Below are positions 33,515-41,398 of a stretch of DNA of 64,000 nucleotides, one piece after another. Made by a program: the position numbers and the translations under genes. The notes under the pieces are model-generated. The model searched no databases. It saw only the letters and a program-made list of their open reading frames with translations, and was not told the origin of the DNA. Within the stretch, counting starts at the first letter, position 1; each line of letters opens with the position of its first letter. Origin of the DNA: Chryseobacterium sp. MYb264 (GTDB lineage Bacteria > Bacteroidota > Bacteroidia > Flavobacteriales > Weeksellaceae); the NCBI RefSeq assembly GCF_035974275.1, contig NZ_CP142422.1:992001-1056000 (forward strand), in the 5' to 3' direction.

Positions 33515-34576
33515 TTAAATAAATCTAATTTGTAAATTTAAATTAATAAACATCTTATTATTTTCTAAATAAATTCGGCCAAAGTCATGTCTCGTACTAC
33601 TTGCAGTTTCTAATTTAGTATTCTTAAAAAGATAATCTTCAAATTCATTTCTATTATAAATATGATAACATAAAATATCACCATCTTCTTTCACTATCAA
33701 ATAACCACCTGTAGCATCAAGTAAACCAGACCATACTTTTGAGGGCATCATTCCTAAAGCAATATCTGTTAATAAACGTTTAATTTTGTAACTGTAAAAT
33801 TGATGTCCATTTTCCAGATCAAAATTCAAAGGATTTTTAGACGAAATTTCAGATACTAAAGAGGAAATTAGAGAGTTACCAGACTCAAAATATTTTAATA
33901 ATATTTCAGAAAGAATATAAGGAAGTGCTGTATCAATTAATATTAAATTATTTCCAAAGACTGAACTTTCATTTTTAATAAACTTTAAATTTCCATAAAA
34001 GTGTTTGATTTCTTTTATTCTGTCTCGTATTTTACTTTTTGTTTCTAAATTATTTATAAATTCTATTTGTTGATTATCTAGAATTGAATTGTCTATTTCG
34101 TAAACAAAATTTGTTGTTTTACCAGCATTTAATAATGTAGAGGCCCCTCCTAACTTTGACTTTATACTAAATCCCAATTCAGGGGTTATTCCTGTTCGAT
34201 GGTCATGAATTACAATTCTAATATCACTTTTAATCGAAGATTTTGCTTTTAAAGAATGACTATTATAAGAATTCAAAAAAGTTTCTATTTCAGGAATTGA
34301 GAATGCAGCTTTAGTTTTTTCTTTAAGCTTGTTTAAAAGTAAATTTGCATTTTCCTTAAATTTAATAATTGGAATTCTAAATTCTTCAATATTATTTTTA
34401 ATAACTACTAAATCATTTTCGTATCCAAACTCGAAAGTTCCATTCGATTCGTCACGAAGAACTCTAATAATAGGAAATATTAAAGTTTCTATTTTATTCA
34501 GATTGCTGTCTCCAGCAAAAAGCTTTTTATCACTTATTATTTTTAAAAGTGTATAAACTTCGATGTAATATTGACT
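33515..34576 (-). pseudogene. HpaII-like type II restriction endonuclease, start codon lost
   Basis: An open frame of 353 codons, close to the length of HpaII (CCGG cutter). Reading from its 5' end: SQYYIEVYTLLKIISDKKLF, then AGDSNLNKIETLIFP, FEFGYENDLVVIKNN, and the likely catalytic region PELGFSIKSKLGGASTLLNA with an E-x4-K arrangement after DIRIVIHD, all typical of the HpaII family. But there is no ATG, GTG or TTG near the beginning: a TGA (34577-34579) directly precedes SQYY, and the first usable start is a TTG at 34276, which would remove 100 residues. In another frame IFEVN precedes, as if the N-terminal coding bases KGEWSE were deleted. Probably inactive. It follows the HNH gene by 17 bases. 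Confidence 0.65.
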
Positions 34577-34593
34577 TCAAAAATAATTAAATC

Positions 34594-35364
34594 TTATTTT
34601 TTAAATAGATTTGTATAATGCCAATCTAAAAATTCTTTTGAAGGAAGAAATCTATCTGGTAAAATAATAGATTGATTGTCATATTTTGAAAAGAAATCAT
34701 GATAGATAATTTCGTTCTCTTTTAATGTGTCAAAATAGTTTGAAACTTTAATTTTATAATCTGGTGTAATTGTAATATAACCTTTATCAAATGCTTTATC
34801 ATGAATTGAATTTAAACATAAACCATTATGCGGATTTAAACGATTTTTTTCATCATCTTTCCAAGGTTTTATATGACTGGCAACTAAAAACTCAGAAATA
34901 GATAGTCCAGTAATACAACATTTTAAATTATAAGATGAAAGTATTGTTGAACGAAAAAAATTTTGATTTACTCTTTGTTTTATAATTGATTCTCTTTCGA
35001 GACCAATTGGGAATTCAAAAACTTCAACATCAATTATTTCCTCAACATTTTTATTTTGAAATTCAGCAATTAATAACTCACTTTCATAAGCTAGCTTTTC
35101 CCAATTACCATTAAACTCATTCCAAACAGTTTCATCAAGTTTACTTCCATTTCCCAATCCAACAATTCCTTGCTTTTTTAATTCGGGATCAAGCCTTCCA
35201 AAATTTCCAATTTTCATATTTAAAGCAGAAGGACTTCTACCAATAATGCTAGCATATTTAATAATTAAAGGATTGGTTTTGCTACTGCTTTTAAAAGGAA
35301 TCTTACAATAAACATTAAAAGCTACAATCGTCTCTTCTTTTGTCCAGTTATTACTTTTTTTCAT
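34594..35364 (-). CDS. HNH endonuclease
   Basis: 256 residues. The C-terminal half carries an HNH nuclease motif: CCITGLSISEFLVASHIKPW (residues about 149-168), where the His of ASHIKPW is the first catalytic His, followed by NPHNGLCLNSIHDKAFDKGY near 177-196 with Asn and the last His. The N-terminal part (WTKEETIVAFNVYCKIPF) looks like a DNA-binding helical domain of the kind fused to HNH in restriction loci. It overlaps the upstream 71-codon gene by 14 bases and precedes the HpaII-like remnant by 17 bases, so it belongs to the restriction island. Cytoplasmic. The codon use is AT-rich. Confidence 0.85.
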   Translation of the reverse strand: MKKSNNWTKEETIVAFNVYCKIPFKSSSKTNPLIIKYASIIGRSPSALNMKIGNFGRLDPELKKQGIVGLGNGSKLDETVWNEFNGNWEKLAYESELLIAEFQNKNVEEIIDVEVFEFPIGLERESIIKQRVNQNFFRSTILSSYNLKCCITGLSISEFLVASHIKPWKDDEKNRLNPHNGLCLNSIHDKAFDKGYITITPDYKIKVSNYFDTLKENEIIYHDFFSKYDNQSIILPDRFLPSKEFLDWHYTNLFKK

Positions 35365-35566
35365 TGTTGCTTTCCGTTACATTTAGATTATCAACACAAT
35401 AATCTTTTAAAATTCCGTCTAATAAATCTTTAGAAAAATCAGAATTCCCCAATAAAATCATTCTAAAAATTTCAATTCTATCATCTGGTGTTAATTCCAT
35501 TAATTTTTCTTCATCACGGAAGAATTTCATAAAATCTTCTCGTGATATTTTTTGATAACTTTCCAT
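35351..35566 (-). CDS. Small protein of the restriction island
   Basis: 71 residues, acidic, mostly helical (KISREDFMKFFRDEEKLMEL near the start; IEIFRMILLGNSDFSKDLLD in the middle), with one cysteine. No family recognised. It overlaps the HNH nuclease gene by 14 bases, which suggests coupled translation and a shared role. It could be a small controller or accessory protein, but it has no clear helix-turn-helix of the C-protein type. The start is ATG at 35564-35566. Confidence 0.55.
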   Translation of the reverse strand: MESYQKISREDFMKFFRDEEKLMELTPDDRIEIFRMILLGNSDFSKDLLDGILKDYCVDNLNVTESNNEKK

Positions 35567-35652
35567 TTTTATCTCATTTATGTTTATGACTTATAGCAAG
35601 TTTTTAATTAAAAAAAAGAATTGCTACAATTTCTACTCTAACATTTAATTTA

Positions 35653-36036
35653 CTACACACAATTTAATAAATTTTTCTCGACTTCCTTACTCCAAAATCT
35701 TAAAACAGTCCACCCATTTTTTACAAGTTCCTCATTAACTTCAACATCACGTTGAATATTTCTTTCAATTTTCTTTTCCCAAAAATCTTTGTTTGTTTTA
35801 TGGTCATGCTTTCTTATCACCCAATCTTTTCCATGCCAAAATTCTCCATCGACAAAAATTGCCAATTTTATCTTTTTAAAAGTTAAATCTGGCTTTCCAA
35901 AAACTGTTTTATTATTTTTTCGATATCTATGACCTCTGCCAAAAAGAGTTCTAGCTAATAGTAATTCAGGTCTTGTTCCTGATGATTTATTAGCTTGCAT
36001 ATTTTTCTTTCTTTGTTCTTTGGTCAGCTTGTCCAT
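35653..36036 (-). CDS. vsr: Very short patch repair (Vsr) endonuclease
   Basis: 127 residues, about the length of Vsr nucleases, which nick at T:G mismatches left when 5-methylcytosine deaminates. Seen: MDKLTKEQRKKNMQANKSSG with the RSxxM-like start, TRPELLLARTLFGRGHRYRK near residue 21, VFGKPDLTFKKIKLAIFVDG near 44 with the catalytic Asp (GKPDL), FWHGKDW near 66, and WTVLRFWSKEVEK near 109. Vsr genes normally accompany a C5-cytosine methyltransferase; none is present here. First gene of the minus-strand island; followed after 86 bases by the small 71-codon gene. Confidence 0.9.
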   Translation of the reverse strand: MDKLTKEQRKKNMQANKSSGTRPELLLARTLFGRGHRYRKNNKTVFGKPDLTFKKIKLAIFVDGEFWHGKDWVIRKHDHKTNKDFWEKKIERNIQRDVEVNEELVKNGWTVLRFWSKEVEKNLLNCV

Positions 36037-36063
36037 ATAACAAATTTAAAACATTTATATTAG

Positions 36064-36087
36064 CAAAAAAGCCTGCAAAAGCAGACT
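36064..36087 (-). terminator. Orphan terminator facing the vsr gene
   Basis: On the minus strand AGTCTGC TTTT GCAGGCT is followed by TTTTTT. It is a good intrinsic terminator 28 bases upstream of vsr, but no minus-strand gene precedes it within the 258-base gap to the plus-strand DnaJ gene. Confidence 0.7.
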
Positions 36088-36260
36088 GTATATCCTATAC
36101 TTAATTACATGTCTAAAGAAAGAAGCTTGATTAAGCATTACTTTATAAATCTAAGAATTATAAGTTAATCAATAGATACAAATTGCCAATAGAATATAAA
36201 ATTATTTTTAAATCTAAATAAATAGCAATCAAAAACTTACAATATCCCAAAATAAAACCT

Positions 36261-36268
36261 TAATTTTG
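36261..36268 (+). promoter_or_regulatory. -7 box (TAATTTTG) for the DnaJ-KTSC gene
   Basis: TAATTTTG fits TAnnTTTG, followed by GCA, 27 bases before the ATG. This is one of the cleaner -7 boxes in the window. Confidence 0.55.
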
Positions 36269-36294
36269 CACCCCGAAAATAAGGGTTAGAACAT

Positions 36295-36741
36295 ATGAAA
36301 AAAATAGGCGATTACAGAAAGCTTCTTGAAGTAGATAAAAACGTTACGTTGAAGGAATTAAAAACAATTTACAGAAATGTGATGAAAGACACGCATCCTG
36401 ATAAATTCATTAATGATGAAGCAGGAAAGCTGGAAGCGGAAGAAAAAAGTAAGACGGTGATTGAAGCCTATCATTTTTTGGTAAGCATTAATCCGGAAAC
36501 GCAGGAAAAATATAAAGAAGAATATACGGAAACGATTACCAAATCTAATATTCAGGATTTTTATCTGGAAAAATCGGTTCTTACGGTTCAGCACCTGAAC
36601 GGAAATATGTACGAATATATCGGAGTTCCGAAAAATACGTATATTAAAATGGTGAATGCAGATTCTCCCAGCCGTTTTGCAAGAAGACATATCTATGGAA
36701 GTTTTGTTTACAGAAAGTCCGGAGAGGCAATGGCAGACTAA
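36295..36741 (+). CDS. DnaJ-like domain fused to KTSC domain
   Basis: 148 residues. Residues 1-70 are a J-domain: DYRKLLEVDKNVTLKELKTI then MKDTHPDKF with the HPD tripeptide that stimulates Hsp70 ATPase (near residue 36). Residues about 85-145 form a KTSC domain (SVLTVQHLNGNMYEYIGVPK, PSRFARRHIYGSFVYRKS), a small domain found in RNA-linked and uncharacterised proteins. There is no Gly/Phe region or zinc finger, so it is not a general DnaJ. Monocistronic, with its own promoter box and a strong terminator. A specialised co-chaperone is the likeliest reading. Confidence 0.85.
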   Translation: MKKIGDYRKLLEVDKNVTLKELKTIYRNVMKDTHPDKFINDEAGKLEAEEKSKTVIEAYHFLVSINPETQEKYKEEYTETITKSNIQDFYLEKSVLTVQHLNGNMYEYIGVPKNTYIKMVNADSPSRFARRHIYGSFVYRKSGEAMAD

Positions 36742-36763
36742 TTTTTCATCTATAAAAATATTG

Positions 36764-36795
36764 AAAGCTTTCAGATAATTCTGGAAGCTTTTTTT
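36764..36795 (+). terminator. Intrinsic terminator of the DnaJ-KTSC gene
   Basis: AAAGCTTTCAGA / TCTGGAAGCTTT (one G-U) with a TAAT loop followed by a T-run. Confidence 0.88.
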
Positions 36796-36829
36796 ATTGT
36801 TTCATAAATTATGTTTCCACAACCAAAAC

Positions 36830-37052
36830 TTCTCGATACAATTTTTTTTGTAAAAAATCACTCGAAGTGACGATTGGTTTACCTCAACAAAGTTCGCCCG
36901 TCAGATCGAGTATTTTTCGAAGCGGAGCGTAGAAAAATGTATCGAGAACCCCATGAACCAAAGCACAAAATTAGTCTTCAAAACAAAAATTTCTCGATAC
37001 AATTTTTTTGCAAAAAATCATTAGAAGTCATGATTGGTTTACCTCAACAAAA
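36830..37052. repeat. Direct repeats with inverted TCTCGATACA motifs
   Basis: A 63-base unit at 36830-36892 is repeated at 36991-37052 with about ten differences (both begin TTCTCGATACAA and end ATTGGTTTACCTCAACAAA). Between them, TCGAGTATTTTTCGAAGCGG...TGTATCGAGA (36906-36948) carries the inverse of TCTCGATACA. Such units are spread between genes in flavobacterial genomes. They fill most of the 391-base gap 36742-37132; a 75-codon open frame over them is not a gene. Confidence 0.7.
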
Positions 37053-37080
37053 GAATACCTTCGCTCGCGGCAATGACATA

Positions 37081-37110
37081 AAAAAACCGCATCATTTCTG
37101 ACACGGTTTT
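37081..37110 (-). terminator. Terminator of the RND efflux operon
   Basis: On the minus strand AAAACCG TG TCA GAAA TGA TG CGGTTTT, then T, 23 bases past the permease stop. The stem is interrupted by one small internal loop and closes with a GAAA tetraloop. Confidence 0.82.
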
Positions 37111-37132
37111 CGGTTAATTAAAGGTTGTTATA

Positions 37133-40100
37133 TTAGTCTACGTGTTTCGGAGTAAATCCGTCTTCACTTAGTTCTCTGTGATCGTAATCGGCTTTCATTT
37201 CAGCTTCATAATCTACTTTCTCACCTTTACCCATTCTTCTTAAAATTGAATCGAATAAAGAGTACACTACCGGTACGATAATCAAGGTAAGGAATAACGA
37301 CGATGTTAAACCACCGATGATTACCCAAGCCAATCCGTTGTTCATTTCGGCTCCTGCTCCTTTTGCAATCGCAATCGGGATCATACCGAAGATCATCGCA
37401 ATTGTGGTCATCAAGATCGGACGAAGACGCGCGTGGTTGGCCTGAATCAAAGCATCGTGCGTTGTTGCTCCCGCTGCTTTTCTCATGTTGGCAAAATCGA
37501 CGATCATAATCGCGTTTTTCGCTACCAAACCAATCAACATGATCATCCCCAGCATCGTAAAGATGTTCAGTGAATTTCCGGTGATGGCCAAAATAACCAT
37601 TACCCCGATCAATGCCAACGGAATTGAGAATAATACCACAAACGGATAAACAAACGAGTCGTATAATGAAACCATTACCAGGTAAACCAGTACGATAGCT
37701 GCCAATAAAGCAATTCCTAATGTACCGAAACCTTCAGTCTGGTTTTCCATATCACCACTCCAGATGTAGCTTACACCTGCTGGTTTTGTTTTTTCGTTAT
37801 CCATGAACATTGCTGCCCATTCGTTGGCCACGTCACCTACCGGACGACCTACTACTTTAGATTTTACCTTTACCGAAGGTGCTTTATCTCTACGTTCAAG
37901 CAAACTTGGCCCTGAACCCATTTTTACATCTGCAAACTGGCTCAATCTTACCTGCTCTCCTTTAGTATTCGTAAACATCAGATTTCTTACATCATCAATA
38001 TTCTGTCTGTTGGCATCACCAAAACGGATGTTGATGTCGTATTCGTATTCTCCGGCTCTGAATTTTCCGTCTGTATTTCCACTGAATGCAGTCTGCATTG
38101 TTTGTCCTACGCTGGAAAGATTTAAACCTAAAGCAGCCATCTTATCTCTGTCGATATTCACCTGAACTTCCGGGTTACCAGAATCGGTTGATAATTCAGC
38201 ATCTACTGATCCAGGAACTTTTTTAAGCAATTCAAGAATTCTGTTCGCTTCCTTATTTGCCGTTTCATTATCCTGAGCTGTTACTACCATTTCGATTGGC
38301 GCGTTATCTGCTCCCATTAATCCGATTGGTGCGGTTTTAAACTCAACTCCGGTGAATTTCTCTTCTAAAGCTCTCTTGATTTTAGCAGATTTGATATCTG
38401 TACTTTCGTTACGTTCAGATTTATCAACCAAGATTACCTGAATTTCTGATTGATACAACGTTGCCTGTGCACCACCAAAACCTGATGACTGCTGACCAAC
38501 CGTTGTAATCATATCTACAACATCTTTATCGTTTCTAAGGTATTTTTCAACCGCTAAAGTTACCTGATTCGTTTTTTCTACTGAAGCATCTTTTGGTAAT
38601 TCCATCTGAACAAGGAACTGACCTCTGTCCATTTTAGGGAAGAATTCACCTCCGATAAATCCGAATGCCACCAACATAAATGAAGAGATCAAAATAATGA
38701 AAGTAATCACTACCGTCATGATTCTTCTTAATGTCGTTTTCAAAGCCCATTCTAAGATTCCTGTAATCCAGTGTGTGAATTTTTCCAATTGTTTTTCAAA
38801 CCAAAGGATGAATCTTTCGAAAACATTTTTTCCTGTAAGGTGCACCAATTTACCATATCTTGAAGATAACCAAGGAATAATGGTAAATGAAGCCAATAAT
38901 GACAACATTGTCGCGATAACCACCGTTACACAGAACTGCGCCAGGATATCAGACACCAAACCGGAACTCATTGCAATCGGTAAGAATACCACCACGATTA
39001 CCAAGGTAATAGCCGTTACCGTAAACCCGATTTCTGAAGCTCCATCGTATGCTGCACGAATTCTGCTTTTTCCCATCTCCATGTGACGGTATACGTTTTC
39101 CAGTACAACGATCGCGTCATCCACAAGGATACCTACTACCAATGAAAGTCCCAGTAAACTCATTAGGTTTAGGGTATATCCCATCAGATACATTCCGATT
39201 ACTGTTGCAATCAAAGACATCGGAATAGAAACCATTACGATAAATGCATTTCTGATGTTGTGAAGGAATAATAACATGACCACTGCCACCAAAATAATCG
39301 CCAGGAATAAATCGAAGATTACGTGGTCCGCCGCTTCAAGCGTAAAATCTGTTGTATCATCTACAATATTGATTTTGATCGCCTGTGTTTTATAATTACT
39401 CTGAACATCAGCAATCGTTTTCTGAACCAATTCTGAAACCGCTACCGCATTCGCATCAGATTGTTTTTTTACCTGAAGTAAAATGGTTGCATTCTGATTG
39501 TATCTTGCAATTTTTTCAACATCTTTCTGAGAGTCAAAAACCGTTGCAACATCAGATAAACGAACCTGTGCCCCGTTTTTATCGGAAACCACAAGATTAT
39601 TCATTTCAGCAACATCTTTATATTTTCCTGAAAGTCTGATCGTAGATCTTGAAGTTCTCGTTTTCAAAGCTCCCGTCGGGAAATCTAAATTAGAAGAAAG
39701 AATTGCCTGCTGTACATCTCCGATTGAAAGACCGTAACCCTGCAATTTCTTTTCATCTAAATTCACCTGAATTTCTCTCTCCTGTCCACCAACAAGGTCA
39801 ACCTGAGCAACACCGTTTACACGGGAAAATACAGGCTCAATTTTCTTATCTAAAAGATCGTAAAGCTCTTTATTATTTAATTTATCACTTGAAATACTCA
39901 GCGTCATGATCGGTAAATCATCCAATGAGAATTTCTGTAGTGATGGCGGATCTGCATCGTCCGGAAGGTCTGCCAAAACAGCGTTTACCTTTCTCTGAGC
40001 ATCATTCAGCGCATAGTTTACATCAGCACCCGTGTTCAACTGAACCATGATTACCGATAAACTTTCGTAAGATGAAGATTCTACTTTTTTTACGTTTTCC

Positions 40101-40321
40101 AAAGAACCTACGGCATCCTCGATCTTTCGGGTAACCGATGTTTCCACCTCAGAAGGCGAAGCACCAGGATATACCGTAGAAATGGTTACCATATTGGTTT
40201 CAAACTTCGGAATCAACTCGTACCCCATCATGGAGTAACTTAATAAACCACCCAGCGTAAGTATCGTAAATAATACGATAACCAGGGACGGTCTTTTAAT
40301 GGATATTTCTGCTAACTTCAT
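37133..40321 (-). CDS. RND multidrug efflux permease (AcrB/HAE1-like)
   Basis: 1062 residues, the proton-driven inner-membrane pump of a tripartite efflux system. Seen: a first membrane helix at residues 10-32, the porter-domain start TISTVYPGASPSEVETSVTR near 47, the proton-relay Asp pair in VVGILVDDAIVVLENVYRHM near 397, a second group of helices from about 865 with GLVAKNAIMIVDFANMRKAA near 940 (a conserved Lys region), and ARLRPILMTTIAMIFGMIPI near 978. Internal duplication of the two halves is visible. It is last in the tetR-tolC-adaptor-permease operon, six bases after the adaptor. Substrates cannot be told. Confidence 0.95.
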   Translation of the reverse strand: MKLAEISIKRPSLVIVLFTILTLGGLLSYSMMGYELIPKFETNMVTISTVYPGASPSEVETSVTRKIEDAVGSLENVKKVESSSYESLSVIMVQLNTGADVNYALNDAQRKVNAVLADLPDDADPPSLQKFSLDDLPIMTLSISSDKLNNKELYDLLDKKIEPVFSRVNGVAQVDLVGGQEREIQVNLDEKKLQGYGLSIGDVQQAILSSNLDFPTGALKTRTSRSTIRLSGKYKDVAEMNNLVVSDKNGAQVRLSDVATVFDSQKDVEKIARYNQNATILLQVKKQSDANAVAVSELVQKTIADVQSNYKTQAIKINIVDDTTDFTLEAADHVIFDLFLAIILVAVVMLLFLHNIRNAFIVMVSIPMSLIATVIGMYLMGYTLNLMSLLGLSLVVGILVDDAIVVLENVYRHMEMGKSRIRAAYDGASEIGFTVTAITLVIVVVFLPIAMSSGLVSDILAQFCVTVVIATMLSLLASFTIIPWLSSRYGKLVHLTGKNVFERFILWFEKQLEKFTHWITGILEWALKTTLRRIMTVVITFIILISSFMLVAFGFIGGEFFPKMDRGQFLVQMELPKDASVEKTNQVTLAVEKYLRNDKDVVDMITTVGQQSSGFGGAQATLYQSEIQVILVDKSERNESTDIKSAKIKRALEEKFTGVEFKTAPIGLMGADNAPIEMVVTAQDNETANKEANRILELLKKVPGSVDAELSTDSGNPEVQVNIDRDKMAALGLNLSSVGQTMQTAFSGNTDGKFRAGEYEYDINIRFGDANRQNIDDVRNLMFTNTKGEQVRLSQFADVKMGSGPSLLERRDKAPSVKVKSKVVGRPVGDVANEWAAMFMDNEKTKPAGVSYIWSGDMENQTEGFGTLGIALLAAIVLVYLVMVSLYDSFVYPFVVLFSIPLALIGVMVILAITGNSLNIFTMLGMIMLIGLVAKNAIMIVDFANMRKAAGATTHDALIQANHARLRPILMTTIAMIFGMIPIAIAKGAGAEMNNGLAWVIIGGLTSSLFLTLIIVPVVYSLFDSILRRMGKGEKVDYEAEMKADYDHRELSEDGFTPKHVD

Positions 40322-40327
40322 CTTCTC

Positions 40328-41389
40328 TTACTTTACGATATTGATTTTTGAACCGTTATCAAGGTTGATCTGTCCGCTGGTAATTACCTGTTCGCCACCG
40401 TTCAGTCCGCTTAAGATCTGAACTTTATCGCCGTATACTTTTCCGGTCTGAACTTTAATTAATTTAGCCGTTCCGTTGCTTACCACGAATAATTGCCCTG
40501 AGCTTACACCGTTTACGAAAGCTTCTGCAGGAACCGTAATCATATTCATTGTTTCTGCACCGTGGTTTGTTTTAAATGTAGCCGTTGCATACATACCTGC
40601 CTTTAGGTTTCCTCTGTTCTGAACTTCAACCTCAACCGGGAAATTTAAAGAAGCATCACTTTTAGGAGCGATAAATGTAATTCTTCCGCTGAAAGATTCT
40701 TCCGGTAAAACGTTAACATTAATTGCCACTTCCTGACCTAACTGAATTCTTCCGATCTGGCTTTCATCCACCAAAACAGAAAGTTTTAACGAATTGATAT
40801 TTACGATTTCGAAAAGTGCATTTCCCGGAGCAACCACCATTCCCGGTTCAACCATTTTTTTATTGATGGTACCGCTGATTCCCGCTCTGATGCTTGTATC
40901 ATTAATTTTAACTCCCTGAGCTTTTACTGCCGCCTGAGCATTTTTCAACTGTAATCTTGAATTATCAACCTGCTGCTTCGTAACACCTCCCGTTTTGAAA
41001 GCATTTTCGTAACGTTGGTTATCTATAATTGCATTTTGCAAATTGTTCTGAGCCTGAGAAATATCAACTTCGATGGCATCTTTTTTTATCGTTGCCAAAA
41101 CCTGACCAGCGCCTACTTTCGAGCCTTCTTTCACCAAAACATTTACGATACGTCCTGAAATTTCAGAGGACTGATTAGATTCCTGTTTCGGGATAAAAGT
41201 TCCGTTGGCCGAGTAATCTGTATTGATGTTTTCTCTTGCAACTGTAATCACATTTACATTGATCTTATCTACCTGCTTGGCAACTTCTCTTACTTCTGTC
41301 TCCTGCTTCTCTTTGTTACCGGCAATCTTGTAAGCTGCTAAACCTATAAGTACAGCCGCTACGATGATATATATTAAAGTTTTTTTCAT
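40328..41389 (-). CDS. RND periplasmic adaptor (membrane fusion protein)
   Basis: 353 residues. An N-terminal membrane anchor (LIYIIVAAVLIGLAAYKIAG, residues 5-24) and no lipobox. Then the barrel-sandwich/lipoyl half GRIVNVLVKEGSKVGAGQVL near 85, a short helical hairpin (DISQAQNNLQNAIIDNQRYE near 114), the second lipoyl half TSIRAGISGTINKKMVEPGM near 165, and a beta-barrel with RIQLGQEVAINVNVLPEESF near 219. It bridges the inner-membrane pump and the TolC-like channel. It sits between tolC (nine bases upstream) and the permease (six bases downstream). Confidence 0.94.
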   Translation of the reverse strand: MKKTLIYIIVAAVLIGLAAYKIAGNKEKQETEVREVAKQVDKINVNVITVARENINTDYSANGTFIPKQESNQSSEISGRIVNVLVKEGSKVGAGQVLATIKKDAIEVDISQAQNNLQNAIIDNQRYENAFKTGGVTKQQVDNSRLQLKNAQAAVKAQGVKINDTSIRAGISGTINKKMVEPGMVVAPGNALFEIVNINSLKLSVLVDESQIGRIQLGQEVAINVNVLPEESFSGRITFIAPKSDASLNFPVEVEVQNRGNLKAGMYATATFKTNHGAETMNMITVPAEAFVNGVSSGQLFVVSNGTAKLIKVQTGKVYGDKVQILSGLNGGEQVITSGQINLDNGSKINIVK

Positions 41390-41398
41390 TATAGTTTA

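Noticed and set aside
33515..36036. Novel anti-phage defence system
   Set aside because: The recognisable parts (HpaII-like nuclease, Vsr, HNH) are explained by a decayed type II restriction locus; nothing new in type is seen.
36830..37052. CRISPR array
   Set aside because: Only two long, imperfect copies, with no regular spacers and no cas genes nearby.
36874..37101. 75-codon open frame after the DnaJ-KTSC gene
   Set aside because: It runs through the direct and inverted repeats and has no protein-like character.
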